From Methylomonas sp. UP202 (GTDB lineage: Bacteria; Pseudomonadota; Gammaproteobacteria; Methylococcales; Methylomonadaceae): a stretch of 64,000 nt of DNA. Where the stretch lies: NCBI RefSeq assembly GCF_029910655.1, contig NZ_CP123897.1, positions 620,001 through 684,000 on the forward strand, in the 5' to 3' direction. The notes beneath the pieces were generated by a model, which saw only the letters and a program-made list of their open reading frames with translations, did not search any database and was not told the DNA's origin. This document shows, piece by piece, positions 17,275-26,152 of this stretch; position 1 is the stretch's first letter, and every line of letters starts with the position of its first letter. Made by a program: the position numbers and the translations under genes.

Positions 17275-18414
17275 TTAGCGGCCCCGAGGTTTAAACTGCT
17301 GGTGGCTTCGGCGTTTTTGTAACCAACGAACCAAGCCGGTGGCGTAGAGCAGCGCGCAGAGCGGCCCCGCCGCGAAAATTAACAAGCGGCCGGGCAAGCC
17401 GAAGGCTTCGCCGCTGTGCAGCGGATGCAGCCAACTCCAGAATAATTCGCCGCCGCTAAAATTCTCGGGGGCGTTCACCGCGAGTACCTCGCCGCTATAT
17501 TGATCGATCCAGACGTTGGTTTTCGGAAAACGCCAACCCGGCTCGCCGGGCTGGCGCAGATTGATGCGGTAGCTGCCGGGCGCGTCGTTTGGCGTTTCGA
17601 TCCAGACCAGTGTCGCGTTCGGATAGCGCGCCATTCCCGCCGACACGGCGGTATCCACGTCAATGCGTTTACCGCTGGGTTGGCGGGATTGCGGACTGGG
17701 TGGATCGTGCATCGGCGCAGCCTGCATCACCAACGGCTTCACGTATTCGGGGATCTCCAACGCGATGCCGGTGACGGCCAAAACCGCAAATACCAGCCAA
17801 CCGTACACGCCGGCCAGCTTATGCAGATCGTAGATCAAGCGTTCGGAGCTCGCGCGTTTTTTCAAGGTCAATGCTGTTCGCCATTTGCCCGAATGCGGCC
17901 ACCAAAGCACCAGGCCGCTGATTAACGCGACCAGCAGCAAACCGCCGATGACCGCCATCGCCAGCTTGCCCGGCCGGTCCAGTAATAAGGCGTAATGTAA
18001 GTCGTACAGCCACGTGGTCAGGCTGTCGCCCCAAAGATGGCGCCGCACGACCTGACCGGTATAGCGATCCACCGATACCAGCAGCGGCGCGAACGACTTC
18101 CGTTCTGTTTCGATGGGTTTGTAATAGCGGGCGGTGACGGCGCGTAGCGGATTTTCGGGGTTTTCCAGTCGCCAGCCATGCGGCCGTTCCGGTTCGGCGC
18201 GGCGCAGAGCCTGGTAAGTGGCTTCCCAGCTTAGCGGCGGGTTGGCGCTGGGTTTGGCGAGCAGCTCCGGCGCCAGGATGGGGTCCAGTTCCTGGTAAAA
18301 CACCAACACGCTGCCGGTAATGCCGGTCAGCGTTAGCAACAAACCCAGATTGAGTCCCAAGTAAAGATGCAGCGCCCGCCAGAATCGGCGGGCGCCGCCT
18401 GTGCGCGAAGCCAT
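17275..18414 (-). CDS. PepSY-associated transmembrane protein (ferric-siderophore reductase-like)
   Basis: This is a 379-residue inner-membrane protein with four helices: near 12-35 (LHLYLGLNLGLLLTLTGITG), 145-170, 195-218 and 340-360. Two PepSY-type periplasmic regions lie between them, with the conserved WLYDLHYALLL and IYDLHKLAGVYGWLVFAVLA His-bearing segments. Relatives encoded next to TonB receptors (FoxB, FsrB and similar) are thought to reduce or release iron from siderophores in the periplasm. Its ATG overlaps the receptor stop (TGATG), so it is the last gene of the fec-type operon. The function is inferred from family and context. Confidence 0.87.
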   Translation of the reverse strand: MASRTGGARRFWRALHLYLGLNLGLLLTLTGITGSVLVFYQELDPILAPELLAKPSANPPLSWEATYQALRRAEPERPHGWRLENPENPLRAVTARYYKPIETERKSFAPLLVSVDRYTGQVVRRHLWGDSLTTWLYDLHYALLLDRPGKLAMAVIGGLLLVALISGLVLWWPHSGKWRTALTLKKRASSERLIYDLHKLAGVYGWLVFAVLAVTGIALEIPEYVKPLVMQAAPMHDPPSPQSRQPSGKRIDVDTAVSAGMARYPNATLVWIETPNDAPGSYRINLRQPGEPGWRFPKTNVWIDQYSGEVLAVNAPENFSGGELFWSWLHPLHSGEAFGLPGRLLIFAAGPLCALLYATGLVRWLQKRRSHQQFKPRGR

Positions 18415-20750
18415 CAATAATCAAACTTGACGTTGACGGCGCCGTAGAACGCAATGCCGTCGCCTGGCGAGAAGAACGGTTGGGCGGTGGCGCCGAAGGT
18501 TTCGTCGTACCAAACGTATTCCCGGCGAACGTCTGCCAGGTTCTTGGCCTGAAATTGCACTTCCACTTCCTTGGTTACCTGATAGCCCAAGTCCAGGTTC
18601 AGCAAGGCATATTCGCCGTATTTGCCACGGACATTGGCCTGGTCTACGAAATAGTCTCCCTGGCCGCTGGTCCATAGCGACGAACGCAGTTGCGGCAGGA
18701 TTTGGTAATCGATGCCGGCCGAAAACAAGTAATTCGGGGTATTGACCACCTGATTGCCTGCGACGTATTGCATCGCACTGGAAACAGCTGGCGGATTGGT
18801 GACTTTGGCTTCCTGCAACGAGTAGGCGGCCCAAACACCAACTTTGTCGGTCGGATAAACCTTGATCTCAATGTCCACGCCCTGCCGTTTGGTGGCGCCG
18901 ATCATCGTCGAATCCACGCTGGCCAGATTGCGGCTGATTTCGTTGCTGGCGTCTTGCGCCCAATAAGCGACCCGGCCTTCGGCCCAATCCACTGGTTTTA
19001 GTTTTATGCCCACTTCCCAGCCGTCGTTCAAAGAAGGGCCAATATTCTTTTGGCTGCTATTCAGAATGAATGTGGCTTGACCCAAACCTACCTGAAATGT
19101 GCGTCCCCAGTTTCCGTAAAGGCTATAGCCTTCGATGGGTGTAATCACCGCTCCGATTTTCGGCTGGGAAATAGTGCCGTAGTCGTTCAATGGATAGGCG
19201 CCGTAGGTCGAGCCAGCGCGGTGATTGAAAAAGCTGCCGTCGATGATGTCGGCACGGTAGCCCGGCGTCAGCTTTAACCATTTGAATGGCTTGATCACGG
19301 CCTGAATGTAGCCGCCGTAATTCAAGAAGTCCCACTTCTCGTCGTTACGCAAACCTGTGCTACGGCGAACCCGGCTATCGGTCAGATAGCGCAGATATTT
19401 GTTTTCCTGTTGCTGGAAATCGAAGCCGGTTTCCAGCGAAAAGTCGTCCAGCCAACTGACCACCGGATGGTAGGTCAGCGAGGTCATCGCGCCGTATTGG
19501 ATTTCGTCGCGGTCGCGTTCTTGCTGCGTTGCGCCTGGGCCGTAAGTCACGTAGCGCTGGTCGTCGAACAAGGTGCCGTAAACCTTGGACGACCAGAATA
19601 AGGTTTGGCTGAGGTTGACGTCCAAATGGGTGCTGACTTGACCAACCGTGCGTTTGCCGCCGTCAGTGGCATTTCGGGCGAAGGTTTGGGTTTGATTGAG
19701 TAGCTGTTCCTGATAAGTCATGTAGCCCGGTTCTTGAGCGCCGGCTTCGCTCCAGCGGGCGATCAGACCTATTTTGTATTTTTGGTCGTCCGGCGTGTAA
19801 AACCATTTGCCGGAAAAACTGTTTTTGTCGGTGTCGCTGTGGTCGCGGTAGCCCTCGCTGGCGCGGTAGGAAATCTGATAATTTTGCGAGAAGCCGTCCT
19901 TTTCGTAGCCCAGACCGGATTGAATGTCGTGGGTATTGAAGCTGCCGTAACCGACCCTGCCCTTGACGTAGTTGCCGCCGGTGGTGGTGTTCATGCTGAT
20001 GTTGCCGGCGAAGGAGTGCAGGCCGTAGCGGGCGTCGTTGGTGCCCCGGACCACTTCAATCGACTCGATGTCCAGCGGAAACAATGAATCGACGAAATAG
20101 GTGTCGCCGCTATTGGTGTTGCTCGGAATACCGTCGATCAAAAGCTTGACTGCGTTGACCCGGCCTTCGCCGTTAAAACCGCGAAACGACATTTTTCCGG
20201 TCGTGATGCCTTGGCCGAATTGAGTGACCTGCACGCCGGGCATGCGGTGGAACAAGTCGTAGGCGGTCAACACGTTTTGATCGGCAATTTTGTCGGCGTA
20301 CATGATGTCCACCGAGGTGGCAATGTCCTTGCTGGTCAATTTGCCGTTTTGTTCGTTGTCGCTCACCGTGACCGCGCCGAGTTCGAAAATCGAATCGTCG
20401 TTGACTGCTTTCGGTTTGGGTGGTGGGGCTTTTTTGATGGCGATCATGCCGTCGCCGACCGTTTCGTATTGTAAGCCGTTTTTCGACAATACTTTCTCCA
20501 AGGCTTGGCCGATCGTGAATTGGCCGCGCAGAGCCTCGGCGCTCAGGCCTTGCACGACCGCGTCGGCATAAATCAGCTTGGTGCCGGTGGATTTGGCCAA
20601 TTGTTCCAGCGTCGCGGCCAAGGCTTGCGGCGGCAGGTCGAAACGGCTGGCGCCATTGTCGGCTAGCGTCTCGAAACTGGCCGCCAACGCCAAGGTCAGC
20701 AGCGGTAAGGTGCGGCGCGCTTGGGCCGGCGCCCATAGTCCTATCTTCAT
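18414..20750 (-). CDS. TonB-dependent ferric-siderophore receptor with STN signalling domain
   Basis: This is a 778-residue outer-membrane transporter. A signal peptide covers about 1-30. The STN signalling domain (36-106: FDLPPQALAATLEQLAKSTG, then GDGMIAIKK) passes the occupancy signal to FecR. A TonB-box-like ELGAVTVSD lies at 123-131. The plug is near 140-265, with LLIDGIPSN and IEVVRGTNDARYG. The 22-strand barrel follows and ends in aromatic FDY. TonB/ExbB energy drives uptake. A good AGGAG site precedes the ATG. It lies downstream of fecI and fecR, so expression is expected to respond to its own ligand. The ligand, probably a ferric siderophore or citrate, cannot be read. Confidence 0.94.
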   Translation of the reverse strand: MKIGLWAPAQARRTLPLLTLALAASFETLADNGASRFDLPPQALAATLEQLAKSTGTKLIYADAVVQGLSAEALRGQFTIGQALEKVLSKNGLQYETVGDGMIAIKKAPPPKPKAVNDDSIFELGAVTVSDNEQNGKLTSKDIATSVDIMYADKIADQNVLTAYDLFHRMPGVQVTQFGQGITTGKMSFRGFNGEGRVNAVKLLIDGIPSNTNSGDTYFVDSLFPLDIESIEVVRGTNDARYGLHSFAGNISMNTTTGGNYVKGRVGYGSFNTHDIQSGLGYEKDGFSQNYQISYRASEGYRDHSDTDKNSFSGKWFYTPDDQKYKIGLIARWSEAGAQEPGYMTYQEQLLNQTQTFARNATDGGKRTVGQVSTHLDVNLSQTLFWSSKVYGTLFDDQRYVTYGPGATQQERDRDEIQYGAMTSLTYHPVVSWLDDFSLETGFDFQQQENKYLRYLTDSRVRRSTGLRNDEKWDFLNYGGYIQAVIKPFKWLKLTPGYRADIIDGSFFNHRAGSTYGAYPLNDYGTISQPKIGAVITPIEGYSLYGNWGRTFQVGLGQATFILNSSQKNIGPSLNDGWEVGIKLKPVDWAEGRVAYWAQDASNEISRNLASVDSTMIGATKRQGVDIEIKVYPTDKVGVWAAYSLQEAKVTNPPAVSSAMQYVAGNQVVNTPNYLFSAGIDYQILPQLRSSLWTSGQGDYFVDQANVRGKYGEYALLNLDLGYQVTKEVEVQFQAKNLADVRREYVWYDETFGATAQPFFSPGDGIAFYGAVNVKFDY

Positions 20751-20909
20751 GTTGATCTCCTGGTTTCGTGGATTGCGGCAAGATCGTGTTTGCCTTAATA
20801 CCTAATAACGATCCGGAACCGACGAACTGGACAATTATTTTTTGCAGAGCCATGTTTGAACAGCTCTAGCGAACTGCTTGGGCCGGGAAAATCCAGTCTG
20901 GCAAAGGGT

Positions 20910-21863
20910 TTAGCGCGGATGCAGTACGATGGTCTGTTTTTGCTGTTGTACCCGAACCGGCAGGATTTTTTCGAGCGCCAGCAAAAACGGTTTTAAATCG
21001 TCGGCATCGAAGCGGCCGCTGACGGTCTGGCGCGCCAGTTCGGGGGCGGCCAACACAAAATGCACCGGATGGTAGCGTTCCAACTCCGCCGTCACATCGG
21101 CGAGCGGGGTATGGTCGAACCAAAGCTGGCCGTCCGTCCAGGCGAGAGATCGTTCGCGGGTGGCGGGCTGGATTGGCAACCAGCGGCCGTTGGCGTCGAT
21201 TTGCCGGCTGAAACCGGCGCGCAAGTTCTGGCCGATCCAGCTGGATTCCTTGCGCAGTTCCACTTCGCCTTCCAGAACTGCTACCGCCGTTCCCGCCGCG
21301 CTGCGCCGGACGTTGAATACGGTACCTATGTCGCTGATTCGAATCCCGCCGACGGCAACGCCGAACGGTTGCCAAGTGCGATGCGCGACGTCGAACAGCG
21401 CTTCGCCCTGCTGCAGCTCGACTTCCCGGCGTAGCCAGGACATTCTGACGCCGACGCGAGTCGCGGTATTCAGCTGTATGCTCGATCCGTCGCCGAGGAC
21501 GACGGTGCGGCGTTCGCCGATGCCGGTTTGGTAGGTCTCCTGGGGAGCGCTGGCGTGTTGCCACCAGGCGCCGCCCAGCAATCCGCAGGCGAACAGCGCG
21601 CTGAACAGTGCGGAGGTTTTGCGCCAGGAGCGGCGGCCGGCGGCGCGAGCGTCGTTCAGGCCGGGGACATCCCGCCCTTTCAGCGTGTCGATGTCGCCCC
21701 AGAGCTGTTCGATTTCGAAATACGCTTGGCTGTGGGCGGGGTTTTCAGTCAACCAGTCTTCGAACTGTTGGCGCAACAGATCGGTGCACTGTTCCGACTG
21801 CAATTCCACGAACCAAGTCGCGGCTTGCTTCAGCAGATTTTGTTGTTCGGCGGCGGTCTTCAT
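20910..21863 (-). CDS. fecR: FecR-family anti-sigma regulator
   Basis: This is a 317-residue inner-membrane signal transducer. The cytoplasmic N-terminus has the anti-sigma helix motif (WFVELQSEQCTDLLRQQFED, then WLTENPAHSQAYFEIEQLW). One membrane helix lies near 82-102 (ALFSALFACGLLGGAWW). The periplasmic FecR domain (about 115-220) has IGERRTVVLGDGSSIQLNT, and an STN-like fold closes the protein. It contacts the receptor STN domain and controls FecI. I chose ATG 21863, 8 bases after the fecI stop; a TTG further up is less likely. Its place between fecI and the receptor supports the call. Confidence 0.92.
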   Translation of the reverse strand: MKTAAEQQNLLKQAATWFVELQSEQCTDLLRQQFEDWLTENPAHSQAYFEIEQLWGDIDTLKGRDVPGLNDARAAGRRSWRKTSALFSALFACGLLGGAWWQHASAPQETYQTGIGERRTVVLGDGSSIQLNTATRVGVRMSWLRREVELQQGEALFDVAHRTWQPFGVAVGGIRISDIGTVFNVRRSAAGTAVAVLEGEVELRKESSWIGQNLRAGFSRQIDANGRWLPIQPATRERSLAWTDGQLWFDHTPLADVTAELERYHPVHFVLAAPELARQTVSGRFDADDLKPFLLALEKILPVRVQQQKQTIVLHPR

Positions 21864-21871
21864 GGCGGGTC

Positions 21872-22384
21872 TCAACCGGTCTCTAGCAAGGCCTGATGGC
21901 AGTGCAACATGGCTTTGACCAATTGACGCTGGACCGTCTTTTCCGAAATGCCCAGTTGCTTGGCGATGTCGTGGTAGCTGAGTTCATCGAATTTGCGCAG
22001 CAGAAAAATGTGGCGGCATTGGCCGGGCAGTCCGGCGATGGCTTGCAGCAAGCGTTGGCACTGTTGACCAAGCATAGCAGATTCGTCCGGTTGCTTGGCA
22101 GGGCAGGGGACGGTTTCGTCAATGATGGTCTCGCGCATTTCCCGGCGGCGATTCTGACGGACAAAGTCTATCGCGAGGCGCTCGGCTGTGCGAAATAGAT
22201 AGCCGGTCAAGTTTTCGTCATGGCTGAGCTCGTGTTTGCGCAGCAAGCGTAAATAGGTTTCTTGACTGAGATCCTGAGCAGTATCCGGGCAATTAACCCG
22301 CTGTAGCAAATAGGCGACCACGGTGTCTCGGTGGTCGCGAAACAATTCGACGATTTGCTGCTGGTGTAACGTGATGGCGGTCAT
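21872..22384 (-). CDS. fecI: FecI-type ECF sigma factor
   Basis: This is a 170-residue extracytoplasmic-function sigma factor. Region 2 (about 10-80) carries NCPDTAQDLSQETYLRLLRK and the melting segment NLTGYLFRTAERLAIDFVRQ. Region 4 (about 110-165) has the helix-turn-helix LSYHDIAKQLGISEKTVQRQ. It directs RNA polymerase to the receptor operon when FecR reports a loaded receptor. The ATG at 22384 has a GGAGG site at good spacing; a TTG six codons up is weaker. The 288-bp spacer to the next divergent gene should hold a Fur-controlled promoter, but I see no clear Fur box. Confidence 0.93.
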   Translation of the reverse strand: MTAITLHQQQIVELFRDHRDTVVAYLLQRVNCPDTAQDLSQETYLRLLRKHELSHDENLTGYLFRTAERLAIDFVRQNRRREMRETIIDETVPCPAKQPDESAMLGQQCQRLLQAIAGLPGQCRHIFLLRKFDELSYHDIAKQLGISEKTVQRQLVKAMLHCHQALLETG

Positions 22385-22672
22385 GGGCTGCCTCCGCGGC
22401 AAACTTGGCGGATAAAGCCCTACAAATTCGCAATCAATATGCCAGTTTCCTGTTAAGGCTTGTCGTTTCTGGATCGAAGTCTTTTTGGGGAGGAGCCGGA
22501 GTGGCGTCGGCGCGGAAAAACTACGGCAAATGACCTAGCGGGGTGTGGGAAATGCCGTATTTTGCCGGCGACCGCGATTCGGTCGGCATCTATAGGGGCG
22601 ATCGCTTCCGCTGCCCTAATCCTTCGCTTTCCGCTATGATGCCGCCACCATTGACAAGCAGCGGGGGCAACC

Positions 22673-25600
22673 ATGGACTTAGCGAGAGCACTGGGGTTGG
22701 GAGCGGTCGAGCCGGACGAAACGGCGGCCAGGCAGCAACTACATCTCTATATCAACCTGAAATTGGCTTCTTGCGGGCAGCCGATCTGTGTCGACGCCGC
22801 CTCGGCGCGTTTCATGGACACCGCTCAGGACTTGCTGAATAGCTACTTGGAGAAGAGTCGGCTGTTGGCCAGTTCGTCGTTGTATCCGGCCGACCGGCGG
22901 ATTCAGGACTTCCTCGATCGCTATTGCGCAGACTTGAATTTGCCGGCGATGCCGAGCTTGCCCACGATGACCTTCGAACTGGATCGCCACGGCGTCGCTC
23001 GCGAGTTGTCGCTGCCGATCGGCGAGGACGAATTTCGCTCGGAAATCGTGTCCAGTTTTCGGGTCAAGCAAGGGGTTTTGCACAATCCGGCGAGCGACCG
23101 GCGCACGACCAAAGGCTCCTTTCACATCGCGGATGGCGGCCTGCCGGTGCCGGGCGACAAGAAGCAAGTACCAAAATTGACGTTTGCGCTGATGTTGGCG
23201 GAAGCGCTGAAACCACCGGCCGACATGTTGACGTTGCCGTTTACCGCCAAGCAGGCCAGACCGGCGCGGATGTTCGCATCGCTGCTGTTGCGGCCGGTCG
23301 TATGTCCGGAGATACCCGGCGTGTCGGCCGAAAAGACGATGGAGATTCGCTTCTTCGCGCCCGGCAATTTGGTCAGCAATCTGGATTTTGTCGAAAGCAT
23401 CTTCGGCAACGGCGGCAACCCGGCCTTGCCTGAGTGCGATGCTGGGCTGGACGTGGACCATTGGAGCGGGCACAGCGGTTGCGTGATATTGGCGCCGCAT
23501 CTGGCCAAACTGACCAAGCAGCAAGTCGGTTTGCCGCATTGGGAAGCGGCGACCGATCGGCAGCGCGCCGACGGCATGTGCTGGCAAACCCCCGACGAAC
23601 TCTACAACGACGGTCAGGCCTTCAAGCTAACCGCCCGCGACCGCTCCGGCGTTATCGTTACCTTGTTGGCCGACAACTATTACGGTTATTGCAAGAAGGA
23701 AGTCAAAACCCAGATCAGCTACGCCGCCAACCTCTACGGGTTGGCCGAGGAAGAGCACGCCGGCGGCGCACTGGCGTTTCGCCGCTTCAATCACGGCGAC
23801 GAATTCGGCATCGGCAGCCTGACGCGCGAGCCGGGTTACGACTTCGACGACATGGCTTACCGCTACGGCGCCATCATGGACATCCGGCCGGAAGGCTACG
23901 CGATCGACCGGCAGTACCCGGACATCGTCTACGTGCCGCAAGATTTGCGGATGAGCTTAACCACGCAACGCATCAGCTGGGTGCGTAACGGGCAAGCACA
24001 CAGTATCCGCCTACAGCCCGGCAAAATTTACATTCAGCCTAACGGCTATAAAATCGAGATGTGCAAACATCCCGGCGCGCCGTCCTGGCGCTTGGTCGGC
24101 ACCGTCGCCGAAGGCACGTTCTGCCACAAGCCGTGTACCGTGTCTGGCGGCGGCAAGTCGGAAATCTCTAAGTCCATCGAAGACGCGGTGATCTACGGTC
24201 CGCTATTCGTCGACGACTTGCAGAACGACCTGGATCGGGTCCAAGCAATCTTCGACAAGGATTATCGGAGCGGCCGCTTTCTGCCCGGTCACGAGCATGA
24301 AGATCGCGATCCGGCCAGACCAATACTCAGCGACGAACGCAGTCTCGGGTCGGTGATCAAATTGCTGACCCCGTCGCCTTATTACACGCCGGAGTTCAAC
24401 GCTTGGTTGAAGTCGATTCCGCCCAGTATTTTCGCGTTGGTATTCTTGATTAAACGCTTTTATCGCAGTGAATGGGAAGGCCGCTGGCGCGACCATTTGT
24501 CGGTGGACGTGATCGACGGCGCGCCGGGCCACGAGTTGAAACTGGATCAGCGCAAAATCGTAGCCACCTATTTGCGGGTCGGTTTCGATCAGGAGGGCGG
24601 CTGGCGCACCTTTAAGGTCCGTCAGGATTACATCGCCGCCGAGAAAGTGCAGATGGAAGACGACATCACCGCCTCGGTGGTGGTGCCCGCCGACCGGATC
24701 AAGGCTTGGTTGCCGCTGACCGACTACCCGCATAGCGTCAAATTGGTCAGCAACTGCGAATATCGGCTGTTTCAACGGCCCGACGACGCGATCATTCCCG
24801 GCTACGACAAGCAAACCGAGGCCAATATGGCCGCGCCGGGCAATTTCATCGCCAACTTCGAACCGCTCGATCGCGCCAAGCTGGCGGCGGTCGTCGAGGA
24901 TGTGACGACCTTCTCGCGTTTCACGCCGGCGATGCGGACTCTGTTGAACCAAGCCTACCGCGACGCCAACGGTTTCGTTGTGTCGTCGGCGCATCCGCGC
25001 TTGGTCGACGGCAAACCGTCCAAGAACCCGCGCTATCTGGAAACTCGCGCCGACATCGTCAACCCGATTCGCAAATACATCGCCGAAATCGGCGCCCGCC
25101 TGCACCGCAAGATTCCGTTGTCGGAGCCGTTATGCCATCCAGTCGACGCGGTGCTGACCGGGCGGCGGAACAATCCGCCGGAACCCGGCATTCGCCCTCT
25201 GGCGGTTTACAACCCGATTCATTATCAGGAATTGCCGGAATTGTTCATGGACTTTATCTGTTCGTTGACCGGCAAGTCGCCCTCCACGACCGGCGCCGGT
25301 AGCGAAGGCGCTTTGACCAAGGGACCGTTTAACGCGTTGCGTCCGACCGCCGATCTGAACAATGCCTTGGTATCGTTCATCCTGACCGACTATCCGGGCT
25401 TTTCCAGTTCGGCCGGTTTCATCGGGCCGGATACCCGGGTCGATCACGACATCAGCCTGTTGATTCCGGAAATCTGGGCGCGCTTGCCGCCGCGCGAGCG
25501 CCGGCCGGACTATCTGATCCAGCACGGCTATCTGGAAGCGGTGCGGGATTTCGAATACCAAGGGCGCAAGGTGTTGGCCAGCCGTTTGGGTTACCGGATT

Positions 25601-26152
25601 ACCAGCCACTTCGTGCATGGCTTGATGGGCAAGATTTTCGATAATCCTTACGCGGTGTTCACCGACGAGATTTTGCAACCCGAACGGCAGAGTCTGGCGG
25701 TGTTTGTGGAAGGGGTTAACAATATCGTCGATACCCAGCAGCGGGTGGCCCGGCAGTATTTCGAGGATGGCAGCATTCAAGACGCTTGCCCGCCTCTGTT
25801 CGCCTTGCTGCATATCATGGCCGACGGATACTACCAGGGAATGGACGCCAGTCATCCGCAAATCCGAGCCATGTTTGGCCGCGAGGCTTTGTTGGCTTCC
25901 GATTGGTACCGCGAGCGGCTGAGTATTAAACAACGGCGTGACATTGCGCTGTGGCAAGGCCATGTCGATTATCTGCAAGCCTTTTTAAACGCCAGCGGAC
26001 ACCAAGCGCCGGCGGCGGAATTGAACTTGGTAGAGCGCTTGCAGCGGGCGAAGACTCGCTTGTTGGCGGTGTCGGCGGCGGATTATCCGCAAACGCTGGT
26101 CGGCACGCTGGGCGCCGATCCGCTTGGACCGTACGCCGCTGGCTCGGCTTAA
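22673..26152 (+). CDS. Probable diphosphate-type phosphoenolpyruvate carboxykinase
   Basis: This is a 1159-residue cytoplasmic protein with no signal or membrane helix. Its size fits the unusual PPi-dependent PEP carboxykinase (EC 4.1.1.38, known from Entamoeba and Propionibacterium, about 1130-1180 residues). Sequence hints are a kinase-like loop [12 protein letters not shown] at about 490-501, where ATP- and GTP-type enzymes have their phosphate loop, a lysine-rich [15 protein letters not shown] near 340-355 that recalls the metal/PEP lysine region, and many conserved Gly/Asp/Arg patches such as [14 protein letters not shown]. Such an enzyme would interconvert PEP plus phosphate and oxaloacetate plus PPi, and PPi-linked glycolysis is typical of methanotrophs. 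The assignment rests on remembered family size and motifs and needs a database match. The gene shares its last 4 bases with the convergent GGDEF gene. Confidence 0.6.
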   Translation: MDLARALGLGAVEPDETAARQQLHLYINLKLASCGQPICVDAASARFMDTAQDLLNSYLEKSRLLASSSLYPADRRIQDFLDRYCADLNLPAMPSLPTMTFELDRHGVARELSLPIGEDEFRSEIVSSFRVKQGVLHNPASDRRTTKGSFHIADGGLPVPGDKKQVPKLTFALMLAEALKPPADMLTLPFTAKQARPARMFASLLLRPVVCPEIPGVSAEKTMEIRFFAPGNLVSNLDFVESIFGNGGNPALPECDAGLDVDHWSGHSGCVILAPHLAKLTKQQVGLPHWEAATDRQRADGMCWQTPDELYNDGQAFKLTARDRSGVIVTLLADNYYGYCKKEVKTQISYAANLYGLAEEEHAGGALAFRRFNHGDEFGIGSLTREPGYDFDDMAYRYGAIMDIRPEGYAIDRQYPDIVYVPQDLRMSLTTQRISWVRNGQAHSIRLQPGKIYIQPNGYKIEMCKHPGAPSWRLVGTVAEGTFCHKPCTVSGGGKSEISKSIEDAVIYGPLFVDDLQNDLDRVQAIFDKDYRSGRFLPGHEHEDRDPARPILSDERSLGSVIKLLTPSPYYTPEFNAWLKSIPPSIFALVFLIKRFYRSEWEGRWRDHLSVDVIDGAPGHELKLDQRKIVATYLRVGFDQEGGWRTFKVRQDYIAAEKVQMEDDITASVVVPADRIKAWLPLTDYPHSVKLVSNCEYRLFQRPDDAIIPGYDKQTEANMAAPGNFIANFEPLDRAKLAAVVEDVTTFSRFTPAMRTLLNQAYRDANGFVVSSAHPRLVDGKPSKNPRYLETRADIVNPIRKYIAEIGARLHRKIPLSEPLCHPVDAVLTGRRNNPPEPGIRPLAVYNPIHYQELPELFMDFICSLTGKSPSTTGAGSEGALTKGPFNALRPTADLNNALVSFILTDYPGFSSSAGFIGPDTRVDHDISLLIPEIWARLPPRERRPDYLIQHGYLEAVRDFEYQGRKVLASRLGYRITSHFVHGLMGKIFDNPYAVFTDEILQPERQSLAVFVEGVNNIVDTQQRVARQYFEDGSIQDACPPLFALLHIMADGYYQGMDASHPQIRAMFGREALLASDWYRERLSIKQRRDIALWQGHVDYLQAFLNASGHQAPAAELNLVERLQRAKTRLLAVSAADYPQTLVGTLGADPLGPYAAGSA

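Noticed and set aside
22403-22672. Fur box upstream of fecI
   Set aside because: The spacer has AT-rich stretches, but none reaches a convincing match to the 19-bp Fur consensus.
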